27,159 bases of DNA, taken from a virus. Position 1 is the stretch's first letter; the number at the start of each line of letters is the position of its first letter. This document shows, piece after piece, positions 8,026 through 15,516 of the stretch. The stretch lies in IMG/VR virus record IMGVR_UViG_3300033149_005796, positions 1 to 27,159 of that record; one strand, 5' to 3'. Below the pieces are notes generated by a model, which saw only the letters and a list, made by a program, of their open reading frames with translations, was not told the DNA's origin and made no database searches. The position numbers were made by a program, and so were the translations under genes.

Positions 8026-9378
8026 TTATGCAGCTAGTTTTTGAATCTTGATCGCTTCAAAATTAGTTACATCACCACCAACACGTTTAGTCGCGTAGAA
8101 CTCAACATATGGCTTATCAGTGTATGGGTCACGTAAGACACGCAAGCCTAAGCGGTCAACAATAGTATAGCCTTTGCTAAAATCTCCATAAGCAAGTGCC
8201 AATGCATCAGCTGCAACAGCAGGCATATCATTTGCAAAGCGCACAGGACGCCCAAGCATTATATCTGAAGTACTTGTTTTAAGCATATCATATTCGATTA
8301 ATGGGCGCCCATTAGCATCTTTTAGCTGAAGAATATCAGTCCAAGAATTACGCTTAATAAGGAAGTTAGAATTAACTCTATAATCTTCAATAAGGCTGTT
8401 ATATAACGCAACAACACCATCGTAAGTGAAATTTCCTGCTGAACCTGAGTTAACTTGTTCTAGCGCATCGCGTTGATAAGTACCCGGAGCTGACCATGCA
8501 GGATAACTTAGGAAGCCTTTAGGTTTTTCTGCACCATCGCCTACAACAAATGCAGTGTTTTCAAATCTTGTAAGTTTGTCATTAATTTTGCCAGTCAACC
8601 ATTGCTCAACATTTATTGATGCATCATCAAGGAACTTTTGAGTTGCTTTTGGTTTAGCAAATTGCTCATGAATAAAGATTTTTTTAACACCAATCTGCGG
8701 AGTTCCTGTCTCTGGCCTGCTTGCAGTTTCTCCAACCCATCCACCTGAAGCAGCTTCATTATCATCAATTATCATTTCTACACTATCTGAAGTAGTAGTG
8801 ATAACATTAGAAATAGCGCGCATTGGTGAAGTTTCAAAAATACGAGTAATACGGGCATCAAGTCTTTCAGGGTTAACAAGATAACCTCCATCAGGGTCAA
8901 TACCAACTTGCAATGCTTTTTGTGTTAAAGCATCACCTAGTAATAAGTACCCAGTTTGCGGATTATTATCAGCTTTAATAGAATTAACGAAACCTGCATC
9001 TTCTTTGCCATTAATATTAGAAGATAAATATTTTGACATTTCATCAACAGTATCTCCAGAAACAGGCTCTCTTCTTCTGATATAATCATTAATTTCAGAT
9101 TGCCATTTTTTAGAAGCAGCATTTTCTACAGCTTTTGTACCAGCGCCAGGATTAGCAAGCATAGCTTCTAATTTATCGTTACGCTTCTTTTCAGACTTTA
9201 CTTCGTCTTGCAAAGATTGCAATTCTTCAAGAGATTTTGCAGATACATCAGCTATTTCTTTAAATTGTTGATTAACTAAACCATCATATTTTTTTTCTAG
9301 TTCAGTTGATTTTTCAATTGCAGCTTTTGTGGAGCCAGCAACTTCTTCTATTTTGCTTAAAATCATTTCGTGTGACAT
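8026..9378 (-). CDS. Major capsid protein, HK97 family
   Basis: 450 residues. Residues ~1-100 are a charged coiled-coil (KIEEVAGSTKAAIEKSTELEKK...), the delta/scaffold domain that the prohead protease removes. From ~165 the HK97-fold opens with DPDGGYLVNPERLDARI, then TSPMRAISNVITTTSDSVEM, GWVGETASRPETGTPQ, KIFIHEQFAKPKATQ, and the closing LGLRVLRDPYTDKPYVEFYATKRVGGDV. These are diagnostic of the family. It assembles the icosahedral head. AAAGGA lies eight bases before the ATG. It follows the protease by 11 bases, the standard order. Confidence 0.96.
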   Translation of the reverse strand: MSHEMILSKIEEVAGSTKAAIEKSTELEKKYDGLVNQQFKEIADVSAKSLEELQSLQDEVKSEKKRNDKLEAMLANPGAGTKAVENAASKKWQSEINDYIRRREPVSGDTVDEMSKYLSSNINGKEDAGFVNSIKADNNPQTGYLLLGDALTQKALQVGIDPDGGYLVNPERLDARITRIFETSPMRAISNVITTTSDSVEMIIDDNEAASGGWVGETASRPETGTPQIGVKKIFIHEQFAKPKATQKFLDDASINVEQWLTGKINDKLTRFENTAFVVGDGAEKPKGFLSYPAWSAPGTYQRDALEQVNSGSAGNFTYDGVVALYNSLIEDYRVNSNFLIKRNSWTDILQLKDANGRPLIEYDMLKTSTSDIMLGRPVRFANDMPAVAADALALAYGDFSKGYTIVDRLGLRVLRDPYTDKPYVEFYATKRVGGDVTNFEAIKIQKLAA

Positions 9379-9389
9379 GATAAAATCCT

Positions 9390-10640
9390 TTAAATATTAA
9401 TTGAGTTAAGTTTTATATTCAGTAAGCAATCATTTAATTTTTCGATTACTTCCCGCTCATTAAAGGAATCACTCTCTTTATTTACTGCTTTTGAATCACT
9501 CAAAGCTGGTTGCATACCAAGTACAGTTAATAATGCATCTTGACCCGAATCACTCAAATCTCCTGATACTGTTTTGCACTTGGATACAAAATCTAACGCT
9601 TCCGTACGGCTTAAGCCTGCTTGTGTCATTGCTTTTTCAAGAACCTTAAGCTTAGCTTTCGCCTGTGGTGTTAATTTTTTATTTTTTTCGCTATCTTGTT
9701 CTTCTTCTGTTTCTCTATCTATTTTTGTTCTATAACGGTCTATATTTCTCTGAACGGCTTCCCTGTCATCTTCAGGTATATCCACTCCTCCACGAGCACC
9801 TGCCATTGCGGCATTTGCTGCAAACACTCCACGTGGAACCGCTCTTAATTCTCCATCTACAACATCAGCAAATGGTAATTTATAACTTCCGAATAAGTCA
9901 GGCTCATTTTCGTCATACCAAAAGAAAGCATCTTTATAATCACTGCTTGGTGCATCTTGAGAATTAGTAAAATCTCTAATCCTTCTTATGGCTTCTGTTG
10001 AATCCCATTCCATATCACGCTCAGCCAATGGTAGATCCATATATGGAGTTGCTGCTTTAATATTCTGTAATCTTGCCTGTGGGTTTGCAGGAAATGTTAC
10101 AATAGATACTTCATAAAGCACAACTTTCTTAATAACTCGTGTATTATTATTTCTATCATATTCATCTTCTAATATTCCAAAGCCAATTGAAAAACTATCA
10201 ATTGCACCATCACGTAATAATGCCCGTGCTTCACGTGCTTCTTGCACTTCCATAGTTAAGCGGCCTTCAATATATAAGCCAATTTCATCTTCAACGGCTT
10301 TTGTTATTACACCTATTGGTTTTTCTGTATTATGCTGCCATAGCAATCTTATTTTTTCGTTAGATTTTAGACTTTCAGAAAAAGCACCATATGCAATCAC
10401 ATCTCCATCAAGGTCACGGTTGCCAAACATAGAACCATAACCCGTAAAAACACCTTCCTGACTATTATCTAATTTTATATCAAACTTTACGTCTAGGGAT
10501 TTCTTAAGCACACGGGAACCATCATTATTTATTTGGTTAGGCAAACCTGATGATTTTAAAAAAGGAGTGGTTCCCGCATGTTCTATTGCAGGTGCTGCAT
10601 TTGATTTTGTTTTTTTATTTGGAATATCTTTATTTAGCAT
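9390..10640 (-). CDS. Prohead protease, HK97 family, with C-terminal extension
   Basis: 416 residues. The protease domain spans about residues 50-195: GYGSMFGNRDLDGD, LLWQHNTEKPIG with the likely catalytic His103, and RDGAIDSFSIGFG with the likely catalytic Ser151, then VLYEVSIVTFPANPQA. A second domain (about 205-310: EWDSTEAIRRIRDF, AFFWYDENE, LPFADVVDGELRAVPRG, GARGGVDIPEDD) is a known extension found fused to phage head proteases, followed by a charged helical tail. It cleaves the capsid delta domain during maturation. Lengths of the plain protease are about 200 residues, so this is a fused form. Confidence 0.94.
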   Translation of the reverse strand: MLNKDIPNKKTKSNAAPAIEHAGTTPFLKSSGLPNQINNDGSRVLKKSLDVKFDIKLDNSQEGVFTGYGSMFGNRDLDGDVIAYGAFSESLKSNEKIRLLWQHNTEKPIGVITKAVEDEIGLYIEGRLTMEVQEAREARALLRDGAIDSFSIGFGILEDEYDRNNNTRVIKKVVLYEVSIVTFPANPQARLQNIKAATPYMDLPLAERDMEWDSTEAIRRIRDFTNSQDAPSSDYKDAFFWYDENEPDLFGSYKLPFADVVDGELRAVPRGVFAANAAMAGARGGVDIPEDDREAVQRNIDRYRTKIDRETEEEQDSEKNKKLTPQAKAKLKVLEKAMTQAGLSRTEALDFVSKCKTVSGDLSDSGQDALLTVLGMQPALSDSKAVNKESDSFNEREVIEKLNDCLLNIKLNSINI

Positions 10641-10732
10641 AGCAAATTCTTTGAAACATTAGTTTTGTCTCATCAAATTTGCCTATTACTATTATTAACA
10701 TTACGTAAAACTTTGTGCAATAGCTTTGTTTG

Positions 10733-11116
10733 TTATGATTTTTGCTTATTTATATAATTATGCGCAAACTCTTCTAATATTTCTTTATCTCTATCAGTAG
10801 TTATTGCCTCGTTCATATTGATATTCACATTTTCATTTTTCTGCACAGGCTTTCCATCTGAATGTTCAATAAGTGTTTTAAATGCTGACACATCCCCATC
10901 ATATAGAACACTATTTATCATTGAAACTACCATTGCATCGCCAACTTCCATTTTTTTCTTAATATTTTCCGGGATAGCAGCTCCTAGCTCTTTAAACATG
11001 ATTTCTATAGCTAAATGCCTTCTTATGCGTGTTTGTATTTGTTGATAACCCTTATTGCCTTGATTACCTGATTGCCCGGGTTTATATTGATGTTCTTTAC
11101 TAGGAAATTCTCCCAT
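10733..11116 (-). CDS. DUF5681-like protein, candidate small terminase
   Basis: 127 residues. The start carries YKPGQSGNQGNKGY, the KPGQSGNPxGxxKG motif of DUF5681 proteins, followed by a helical region (RIRRHLAIEIMFKELGAA) and AFKTLIEHSDGKPVQK, a motif shared with many small-terminase-like phage proteins. It lies at the head of the virion block next to the prohead protease, the place of the packaging genes. DNA binding for packaging is therefore inferred; no HTH can be assigned with certainty. Transcribed from the TATAAT promoter at 11178-11207. Confidence 0.65.
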   Translation of the reverse strand: MGEFPSKEHQYKPGQSGNQGNKGYQQIQTRIRRHLAIEIMFKELGAAIPENIKKKMEVGDAMVVSMINSVLYDGDVSAFKTLIEHSDGKPVQKNENVNINMNEAITTDRDKEILEEFAHNYINKQKS

Positions 11117-11125
11117 ACTACTTAC

Positions 11126-11147
11126 ACCTAAAGTTAACCTAAAGTTT
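11126..11147. repeat. Tandem 11-bp repeat in the leader of the terminase-like gene
   Basis: ACCTAAAGTT(A/T) occurs twice back to back (11126-11136 and 11137-11147), between the promoter and the ATG at 11116. One helical turn apart, this fits an operator for a dimeric or repeated binder. Confidence 0.5.
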
Positions 11148-11177
11148 TAAAATTTTATACATTTATATCACATAACA

Positions 11178-11207
11178 ATTATAGAACAAGATTATCTTAT
11201 TTAGCAA
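11178..11207 (-). promoter_or_regulatory. Promoter of the virion block
   Basis: Minus strand TTGCTA (11207-11202), 18-base spacer, perfect TATAAT (11183-11178), about 60 bases upstream of the terminase-like ATG. No other good promoter is seen before the protease and capsid genes. Confidence 0.6.
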
Positions 11208-11224
11208 GAACACAAATAAGGGCG

Positions 11225-11283
11225 TATAACGGGTGGTTAAGTTACTATAACGGGTGGTTAAGTTACTATAACAGGTGGGTGGG
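11225..11283. repeat. 21-bp iterons
   Basis: Two perfect copies of a 21-base unit beginning TATAACGGGTGG (11225-11245, 11246-11266) and a third degenerate copy starting TATAACAGGTGGG at 11267. Exact two-turn spacing suggests binding sites on one face of the DNA: origin iterons, repressor operators or packaging sites. Confidence 0.7.
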
Positions 11284-11287
11284 TTTT

Positions 11288-11517
11288 AAGATAAAGCAGG
11301 TCTCGGGGACAGCCGATTCCTGCCCAAATAAACCGGTATCTTGGAAAAAACCAGTCAAATAGAAAGTAGCATATAAAATGGTTTCAATCAATTTGTTTAG
11401 TGGTAAAAATACCTAAAAAAAGGAGGTATATCTTACCGCCAATATATTGGGTAGAAAAAACCACCCCAATATAATGTAACATAAATATACGGGTGAATAA
11501 AAAATTCACCGGTTTTT
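11288..11517 (+). ncRNA. Candidate structured RNA / folded regulatory region
   Basis: No coding gene is supported in 11117-11679. Within it lie serial stems: AAGATA/TATCTT (11288-11293, 11337-11342) enclosing GCAGG/CCTGC (11296-11300, 11319-11323) and TCGG/CCGA (11303-11306, 11313-11316); ATACCT/AGGTAT (11409-11414, 11424-11429); TATATTGGG/CCCAATATA (11443-11451, 11465-11473); and GGTGAAT/ATTCACC (11492-11498, 11504-11510) followed by GGTTTTTT. The last is a plus-strand terminator with no upstream plus-strand gene to end, which is what suggests a short plus-strand RNA. A clear promoter was not found. An origin or packaging site is the alternative. Confidence 0.4.
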
Positions 11518-11523
11518 TATAAC

Positions 11524-11553
11524 CACTAGAGATGATAAACAAGCACTAGAGAT
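11524..11553. repeat. Direct repeat CACTAGAGAT x2
   Basis: Two exact copies (11524-11533, 11544-11553) 20 bases apart, followed by a very AT-rich stretch (11554-11590) and the early promoter. Likely protein-binding sites; an AT-rich unwinding element is also possible. Confidence 0.45.
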
Positions 11554-11622
11554 AACTATTAATTTATTAATAATTATTTTCCCTATTTTTACAGATATTG
11601 TTTTATTTTCCATTCTTTTATA

Positions 11623-11651
11623 TTGACTTATAAACAATTAAATGCAATTGT
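11623..11651 (+). promoter_or_regulatory. Early promoter, copy 1 of the shared cassette
   Basis: TTGACT at 11623-11628, 17-base spacer, weak -10 AATTGT at 11646-11651, then AACAACAA at 11661 and TGAGGTT just before the ATG at 11680. The distance from TTGAC to AACAACA is 38 bases, the same as in the copies at 15456, 18333 and 24566. Confidence 0.6.
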
Positions 11652-11679
11652 GAGTTTGCTAACAACAAATGAGGTTAAG

Positions 11680-12024
11680 ATGACTATTAATTTTATTTAT
11701 ACAATTTTCCGTTATACGAAAGATGATGAGAAATCATCCAAATTTAATACTGTTTATAGTAATCAATTATATGCCGAGGAAAATCCAGAATATTACTATG
11801 AAAAGGTTCTAGAGCGCATTTCTGATTTAGAAGATTTCCATATTAATGGGGAGGTTTCAATTAATAAGGATTTTGCATTCCTTTATCGTGAATGCCTTAA
11901 TACAGGTGAAGTTATTAAAATAACAGCTTACACTTTATTAGAATCTTTAGAAACCGCCAGAAAAGAAATTGAAGAGGATATAGGTCATATGAACGATGAA
12001 ATAATCATATCAAATAGGGCTTAA
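11680..12024 (+). CDS. Hypothetical early protein
   Basis: 114 residues from the ATG at 11680, preceded by TGAGG seven bases upstream; the in-frame TTG at 11623 is the -35 box, not a start. The sequence (MTINFIYTIFRYTKDDE...) is acidic with a FHINGEVSINKDFAFLY strand region and a long C-terminal helix rich in Glu (TLLESLETARKEIEED). No family recognised. First gene after the regulatory region, behind the shared early cassette, so likely expressed early and with the recombination genes. Confidence 0.7.
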   Translation: MTINFIYTIFRYTKDDEKSSKFNTVYSNQLYAEENPEYYYEKVLERISDLEDFHINGEVSINKDFAFLYRECLNTGEVIKITAYTLLESLETARKEIEEDIGHMNDEIIISNRA

Positions 12025-12106
12025 TCAAGGATTGCTAACCTGAAATGAATTATATCATATGAAAGTATTAGCATTTGTGAATGAAAAGCAATAAAAGGGG
12101 AGTAAA

Positions 12107-13024
12107 ATGACTTTAAAACCACTAACAAAAGAAATATTAAAAGAATGGGGTGCTGATACTGATGTTTACAAGAGATTCTGTGAGTTATTACCAAAAGGTG
12201 CAACATTAGAGGAGGCTATCAACACACTCGTGGAAGATGGTCATGATGAGTGGGGGTATTGGTTATTCGATGAATGTAGAAATGATGATAGATTTAGATC
12301 TTTAACTCTTAACGGTTATAGAAACATAGGTAGCAGCAACTCAGGTTGCATGAATGTAGGTTGTGGGAATACAGGTGATTGGAATACAGGCAACTGGAAT
12401 CCAGGTGACGGGAATACAGGCAACGGGAATACAGGTGATTGGAATCCAGGCAACGGGAATACAGGTGATTGGAATACAGGCAACGAGAATACAGGTTATT
12501 GGAATCCAGGCAACTGGAATCCAGGTGACGGGAATACAGGTGACGGTAATACAGGTGATTGGAATACAGGCAACTGGAATCCAGGTGACGGGAATACAGG
12601 TGACGGTAATACAGGTGATTGGAATACAGGCAACTGGAATCCAGGTGACGGGAATACAGGTCATTGGAATTCAGGAAATTGGAATGTAGGCAACTTTAAT
12701 AGCAAAACTCCTGATGAGATTCTTATGTTTAATAAGCCCTGCAAAAGGGAAGTATGGGATTCTTGCCAAAAACCATTGTTTATCTATTTTAGAACTAACG
12801 TTTGGATCTATGAAAGTGATATGAGCGACAAAGAGAAAGCAGATAATCCGCACTTCAATACAACAGGCGGTTATCTAAAGACCGTTCCATATAAGGAGGC
12901 TTGGAAAAATGCTTATGATAATGCTACAAAAGAAGATATAGCTTTATTAAAAGCATTACCTAACTTTGACGCAGATGTTTTTGAGGAAATAACAGGTATA
13001 AGGGTAGAAGAAGATGAAAATTAA
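12107..13024 (+). CDS. Pentapeptide-repeat (NxGxx) protein
   Basis: 305 residues in three parts. Residues 1-72 form a small helical domain (WGADTDVYKRFCELLPKGATLEEAI...DEWGYWLFDEC) seen at the front of other phage repeat proteins. Residues 73-197 are 25 unbroken N-x-G-x-x units, mostly NTGDW, NPGDG and NTGNW, the pattern of Pentapeptide_2 repeats, expected to form an extended right-handed beta solenoid. Residues 198-305 are a C-terminal domain (KPCKREVWDSCQKPLFIYFRTNVW...). Other phage proteins with this build are of unknown function; surface display or target mimicry is speculation. GGGGAG precedes the ATG. The next gene overlaps by 11 bases. Confidence 0.85.
   Translation: MTLKPLTKEILKEWGADTDVYKRFCELLPKGATLEEAINTLVEDGHDEWGYWLFDECRNDDRFRSLTLNGYRNIGSSNSGCMNVGCGNTGDWNTGNWNPGDGNTGNGNTGDWNPGNGNTGDWNTGNENTGYWNPGNWNPGDGNTGDGNTGDWNTGNWNPGDGNTGDGNTGDWNTGNWNPGDGNTGHWNSGNWNVGNFNSKTPDEILMFNKPCKREVWDSCQKPLFIYFRTNVWIYESDMSDKEKADNPHFNTTGGYLKTVPYKEAWKNAYDNATKEDIALLKALPNFDADVFEEITGIRVEEDEN
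12323..12697 (+). repeat. 15-bp coding minisatellite
   Basis: Twenty-five 15-base units coding for NxGxx. Inside it, 12541-12600 and 12601-12660 are identical 60-base blocks and 12481-12540 is a close relative, so recent expansion by 60-base steps is visible. Stop-free in other frames purely because of the period. Confidence 0.95.
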
Positions 13025-13307
13025 ACAAAGTAACGGAAACCTAACTTCAATATGTAAAGTTTCACATGCTACATTAGGCAAAAAACAGAATATTTCTGAT
13101 ATTCTTGCCGTTCTTGAAACTAATCAAATGTCTGCAAAAGTAATTGAGATTCTAAATCTCAGAGTTAATGGTTATTTGGATGCTTCATATAGTGACATTA
13201 AGAAAGCTGTTTATGACCCTACTAATTTAATTGATAAACCAAATGCCTGTGAGCGTTTGCAGCTAGAATCTTTTGTCAATCAGGAGATATCTATTTATAG
13301 GGGGTAA
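13014..13307 (+). CDS. Hypothetical small protein
   Basis: 97 residues, starting inside the end of the pentapeptide gene (11-base overlap), so probably translationally coupled. The sequence alternates helices: ISDILAVLETNQMSAKVIEILNLRVNGYLDASYSDIKKAVYDP. No motif recognised. Co-expression with the repeat protein suggests a partner, but nothing shows it directly. Confidence 0.65.
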   Translation: MKIKQSNGNLTSICKVSHATLGKKQNISDILAVLETNQMSAKVIEILNLRVNGYLDASYSDIKKAVYDPTNLIDKPNACERLQLESFVNQEISIYRG

Positions 13308-13309
13308 AA

Positions 13310-13546
13310 TTGAAAATAACATTTGAAGCAAAAAATAAAACAGAAGCCTATAATCTTCTAAAAGCAAATGATATGCGGTTTGCCATAGATAATTGGTATG
13401 AAGAAATTATTAGGCCGCATCTAAAGTATAATAAGCCTTTGGGTGCTCTCGAAATTAATGATGAAATACAACAAGCACTTCAGGAAATAGCAATCAATTT
13501 AATAGCATATTTTAATGAAAATGTATTTGAGGAATCTCATGAATAA
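13310..13546 (+). CDS. Hypothetical small protein, TTG start
   Basis: 78 residues from a TTG at 13310, preceded by GGGGGT six bases upstream; no ATG is available near the start. It opens MKITFEAKNKTEAYNLLKAND and contains DNWYEEIIRPHLKYNKP, a pattern seen in small phage proteins of unknown role with a helical fold. Two bases separate it from the preceding gene. Confidence 0.65.
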   Translation: MKITFEAKNKTEAYNLLKANDMRFAIDNWYEEIIRPHLKYNKPLGALEINDEIQQALQEIAINLIAYFNENVFEESHE

Positions 13547-13598
13547 ATCTAATAAAATATTATTAGGGTGTAATAGATTTAATTAGAAAGACTAAAAA

Positions 13599-14135
13599 AT
13601 GAATAAAGAAGAAATTGAAATTCTAATGCAACTAAAAAATAAAATGGATACATCCCAAAGATTAATTGATTTTGTTAAAGAGTCAAATAGGATTGAAGGC
13701 ATTACGCGTGAACCTAAAGACAGAGAAATCGTAGAAGCTGAAAGATTTTTAGGTTTGGAAACAGTTACACAAACAGAGCTTTTAAATTTTGTTAAGGTAT
13801 ATGAACCAGAAGCAAAATTGCGTAATAAAGAAGGATTAGATGTACGCATTGGTAATCATCAACCTATTAAAGGTGGATTACAAATACTTATAGAACTAAA
13901 TAAGGTTTTAAGCTATGCAAATAACATCACAAGCGAAACGAGCGAATATGATATAATATCCATTCATTTTGAGTATGAAGACTTACACCCATTTACAGAT
14001 TGTAATGGAAGGTCAGGCCGTATGTTGTGGTTATGGCAAATGAATAAGCTACATGGTAAATTACCTAGTTTAGGTTTTTTACATACTTTCTATTATCAAA
14101 CATTAAATAACAAGAGGGGGAGTTTTAATGATTAA
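13599..14135 (+). CDS. Fic-family protein, class II-like, altered active site
   Basis: 178 residues. The catalytic loop reads HPFTDCNGRSGR at residues 130-141; the Fic consensus is HxFx(D/E)GNGRxxR, so His130, Asp134, Asn136 and both Arg are present but the first Gly of GNGR is Cys135. An inhibitory-helix motif (S/T)xxxE(G/N) is present as SNRIEG at 29-34, ahead of the catalytic core, which is the class II arrangement. Fic enzymes usually transfer AMP from ATP to Ser/Thr/Tyr of a target; the motif suggests autoinhibition by Glu33. The ATG at 13599 lacks a strong ribosome site. No separate antitoxin is seen. Confidence 0.88.
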   Translation: MNKEEIEILMQLKNKMDTSQRLIDFVKESNRIEGITREPKDREIVEAERFLGLETVTQTELLNFVKVYEPEAKLRNKEGLDVRIGNHQPIKGGLQILIELNKVLSYANNITSETSEYDIISIHFEYEDLHPFTDCNGRSGRMLWLWQMNKLHGKLPSLGFLHTFYYQTLNNKRGSFND

Positions 14136-14158
14136 GTTCTTAAAAATTATTTTATAAC

Positions 14159-14962
14159 TTGCCTAATAAGCTTTATTTAAATAAATGGTTAAACCGTCCG
14201 AGTGCAAATAATATTGAGGTAATTCCATTAAAAAACTCAATTGCTCCATACACGGCTAAAGCTCGTGTCAAAACATGGTCAGATCAAGCTACTGCTTACA
14301 TGTATTGTGGAGGCAATGATTTGCAACATGTAGAACAACAAACAATTATTTATTCTTCTGTATATGGGAATGGGAATGGTTTTTATATTACCGCTGAAAA
14401 TCTATGGCAAACTTCTGTTATATTTGCCATGCGTCGACTAGTAAAACCAACATGGCAAAATGACCGTGACCAATTCTTGCAACCAACTGAGCTATTATCC
14501 GACGAATTTAAAAATGACTGCCTAATCTGGATGCTATTTAACCGTTGCCAAAGAACCGCCAGCGCAAACGACCTTGAGTGGAACGGCAAGAAATGGTCAA
14601 TTGTAAATCACTTTATACCATTTACTGAAAGCGAAGTTAATTCGCCTGAGCGTTTTGAATCTGATTTTATGGTACAGTATTTAGCTGATAAAACATTGTC
14701 ACAAGAGGCTAAAGCGGTATTGGATGCAGGGCAAACCCTATGGCAAGAATATTTTTCCCAAACGGATGTTTATAGCGTTCGTGATGAGTTTAAACTTAAC
14801 CGCCCCGATGTAGGCTGGTATCAAATCCGCAATGCCTTAAAAAAACGCAATGAAAGTGGTAATCGTGTAGAAATTGATTTTAAGCCTTTTGAACAAGCAT
14901 ATAAATCGCTAAGCGAAAAGCTCCAGCCACAAGTATATGAGCTAGGGTTCTTACGAGCTTAG
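14159..14962 (+). pseudogene. Probable 5'-truncated remnant of a larger gene
   Basis: An open frame of 267 codons with no ATG or ribosome site at its beginning (TTG at 14159 is weak). It reads like the C-terminal third of a longer enzyme: YGNGNGFYITAENLWQTSVIFAMRRL, WMLFNRCQRTASANDLEWNGKKW, IPFTESEVNSPERFESDF, LNRPDVGWYQIRNAL and a closing QVYELGFLRA. I think of C-terminal regions of large adenine-methyltransferase/restriction-type proteins, but cannot confirm this. GC is visibly higher than in neighbouring genes, consistent with a separate origin. Confidence 0.5.
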
Positions 14963-14978
14963 ACTCTCAGCATAAAAT

Positions 14979-15020
14979 ATTATGCCCATAAAAAACCTTC
15001 TGGGGGCATAATTGGGGGCA
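14979..15020. repeat. Hairpin and paired TGGGGGCA repeats
   Basis: A 9-bp stem ATTATGCCC/GGGCATAAT (14979-14987, 15004-15012) overlapping two direct TGGGGGCA copies (15001-15008, 15013-15020) 12 bases apart. Repeated GGGGGCA blocks are reminiscent of sites near integrase genes, so this may be a relic of an integration junction. No integrase is present. Confidence 0.4.
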
Positions 15021-15112
15021 TTTGTAGAATACGAGTTTATAGTTATTGAAATATATCAATTTGTTATGACAAATAAACGAATCTCATTTTAACACCTACC
15101 TATCCCTTAATA

Positions 15113-15180
15113 TAACCTACCCATAGGTTACAAGCTTTTTAAGGAAGGTTTTAATGAGTTGTACAAAATATCGTACAACT
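15113..15180. repeat. Two short inverted repeats
   Basis: TAACCTA/TAGGTTA (15113-15119, 15124-15130; 4-base loop) and AGTTGTAC/GTACAACT (15157-15164, 15173-15180; 8-base loop), flanking a GGAAGG-ATG. They look like operator dyads in front of the decayed gene at 15154. Confidence 0.45.
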
Positions 15181-15390
15181 GAAGCTGGAATCTTCAGACA
15201 GAAAGAAATATGCGACTGATAGCGCAAATACTGAAACTATTTTTAGGCTTATACAATCCGTTCCTCCTCCAAAGGCTGACCATTGAAACGTTGGCTGGCA
15301 AAAGTTGGTTATGAACGAGTGCAGGAATTATACGATTCTAAATATCCCACCTGTAAGACTCACTTAGACGCACAGGAAGAAGCATTTTAA
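15154..15390 (+). pseudogene. BRO/DinD-type antirepressor-like gene remnant
   Basis: Translated across frameshifts the region reads KYATDSANTETIFRLIQSV then PPPKADH, stop, and in the next frame LKRWLAKVGYERVQEL. This is the characteristic ETxFRLIQSxPSPKAExFKxWLAxVGYER segment of phage BRO-N / DNA-damage-inducible D-like proteins. At least two frame breaks (near 15205 and near 15285) and a short C-terminus (…AQEEAF, stop at 15388) show that it is dead. The rest of 14963-15440 shows no gene. Confidence 0.7.
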
Positions 15391-15454
15391 TCAGAAAAAT
15401 ATGCTAGAAAGCAAATTACAAAGTAAGCCAATAAAATGAATTGATATTTTTTAC

Positions 15455-15516
15455 ATTGACTTCAATTTTTAGTTGGTCTATTATGGTATTACCAACAACA
15501 AATGAGGTTTATTATG
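15455..15516 (+). repeat. 62-bp early promoter-leader cassette, plus copy
   Basis: Identical over 62 bases to the reverse complement of 24506-24567. It spans from ATTGAC through -10, AACAACAA, TGAGG and the ATG. Confidence 0.95.
15456..15484 (+). promoter_or_regulatory. Early promoter, copy 2
   Basis: TTGACT (15456-15461), 17-base spacer, TATTAT (15479-15484). GTTGGT (15473-15478) and ACCAAC (15491-15496) form a dyad around the -10, a possible operator. Drives the micro-ORFs and the RecE-like gene. Confidence 0.75.

Noticed and set aside
9665-9967. 100-codon plus-strand frame opposite the prohead protease
   Set aside because: Antisense shadow of a recognised gene; Leu/His-rich composition is what the complement of its coding strand yields.
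11623-11679. TTG starts at 11623 and 18333 that would lengthen two early proteins
   Set aside because: These TTGs are the -35 boxes of the shared promoter, so they cannot be in the mRNA.
12341-12689. Long stop-free frames on both strands across the pentapeptide array
   Set aside because: They are forced by the 15-base period and give ITCIPVA/GIQVTGI-type repeats without a start signal or family resemblance; only the NxGxx frame has flanking domains and a ribosome site.
14990-15020. Rho-independent terminator after the truncated gene
   Set aside because: The ATTATGCCC stem is real but is followed by G-rich sequence instead of a T run, so it is listed only as a hairpin and repeat.
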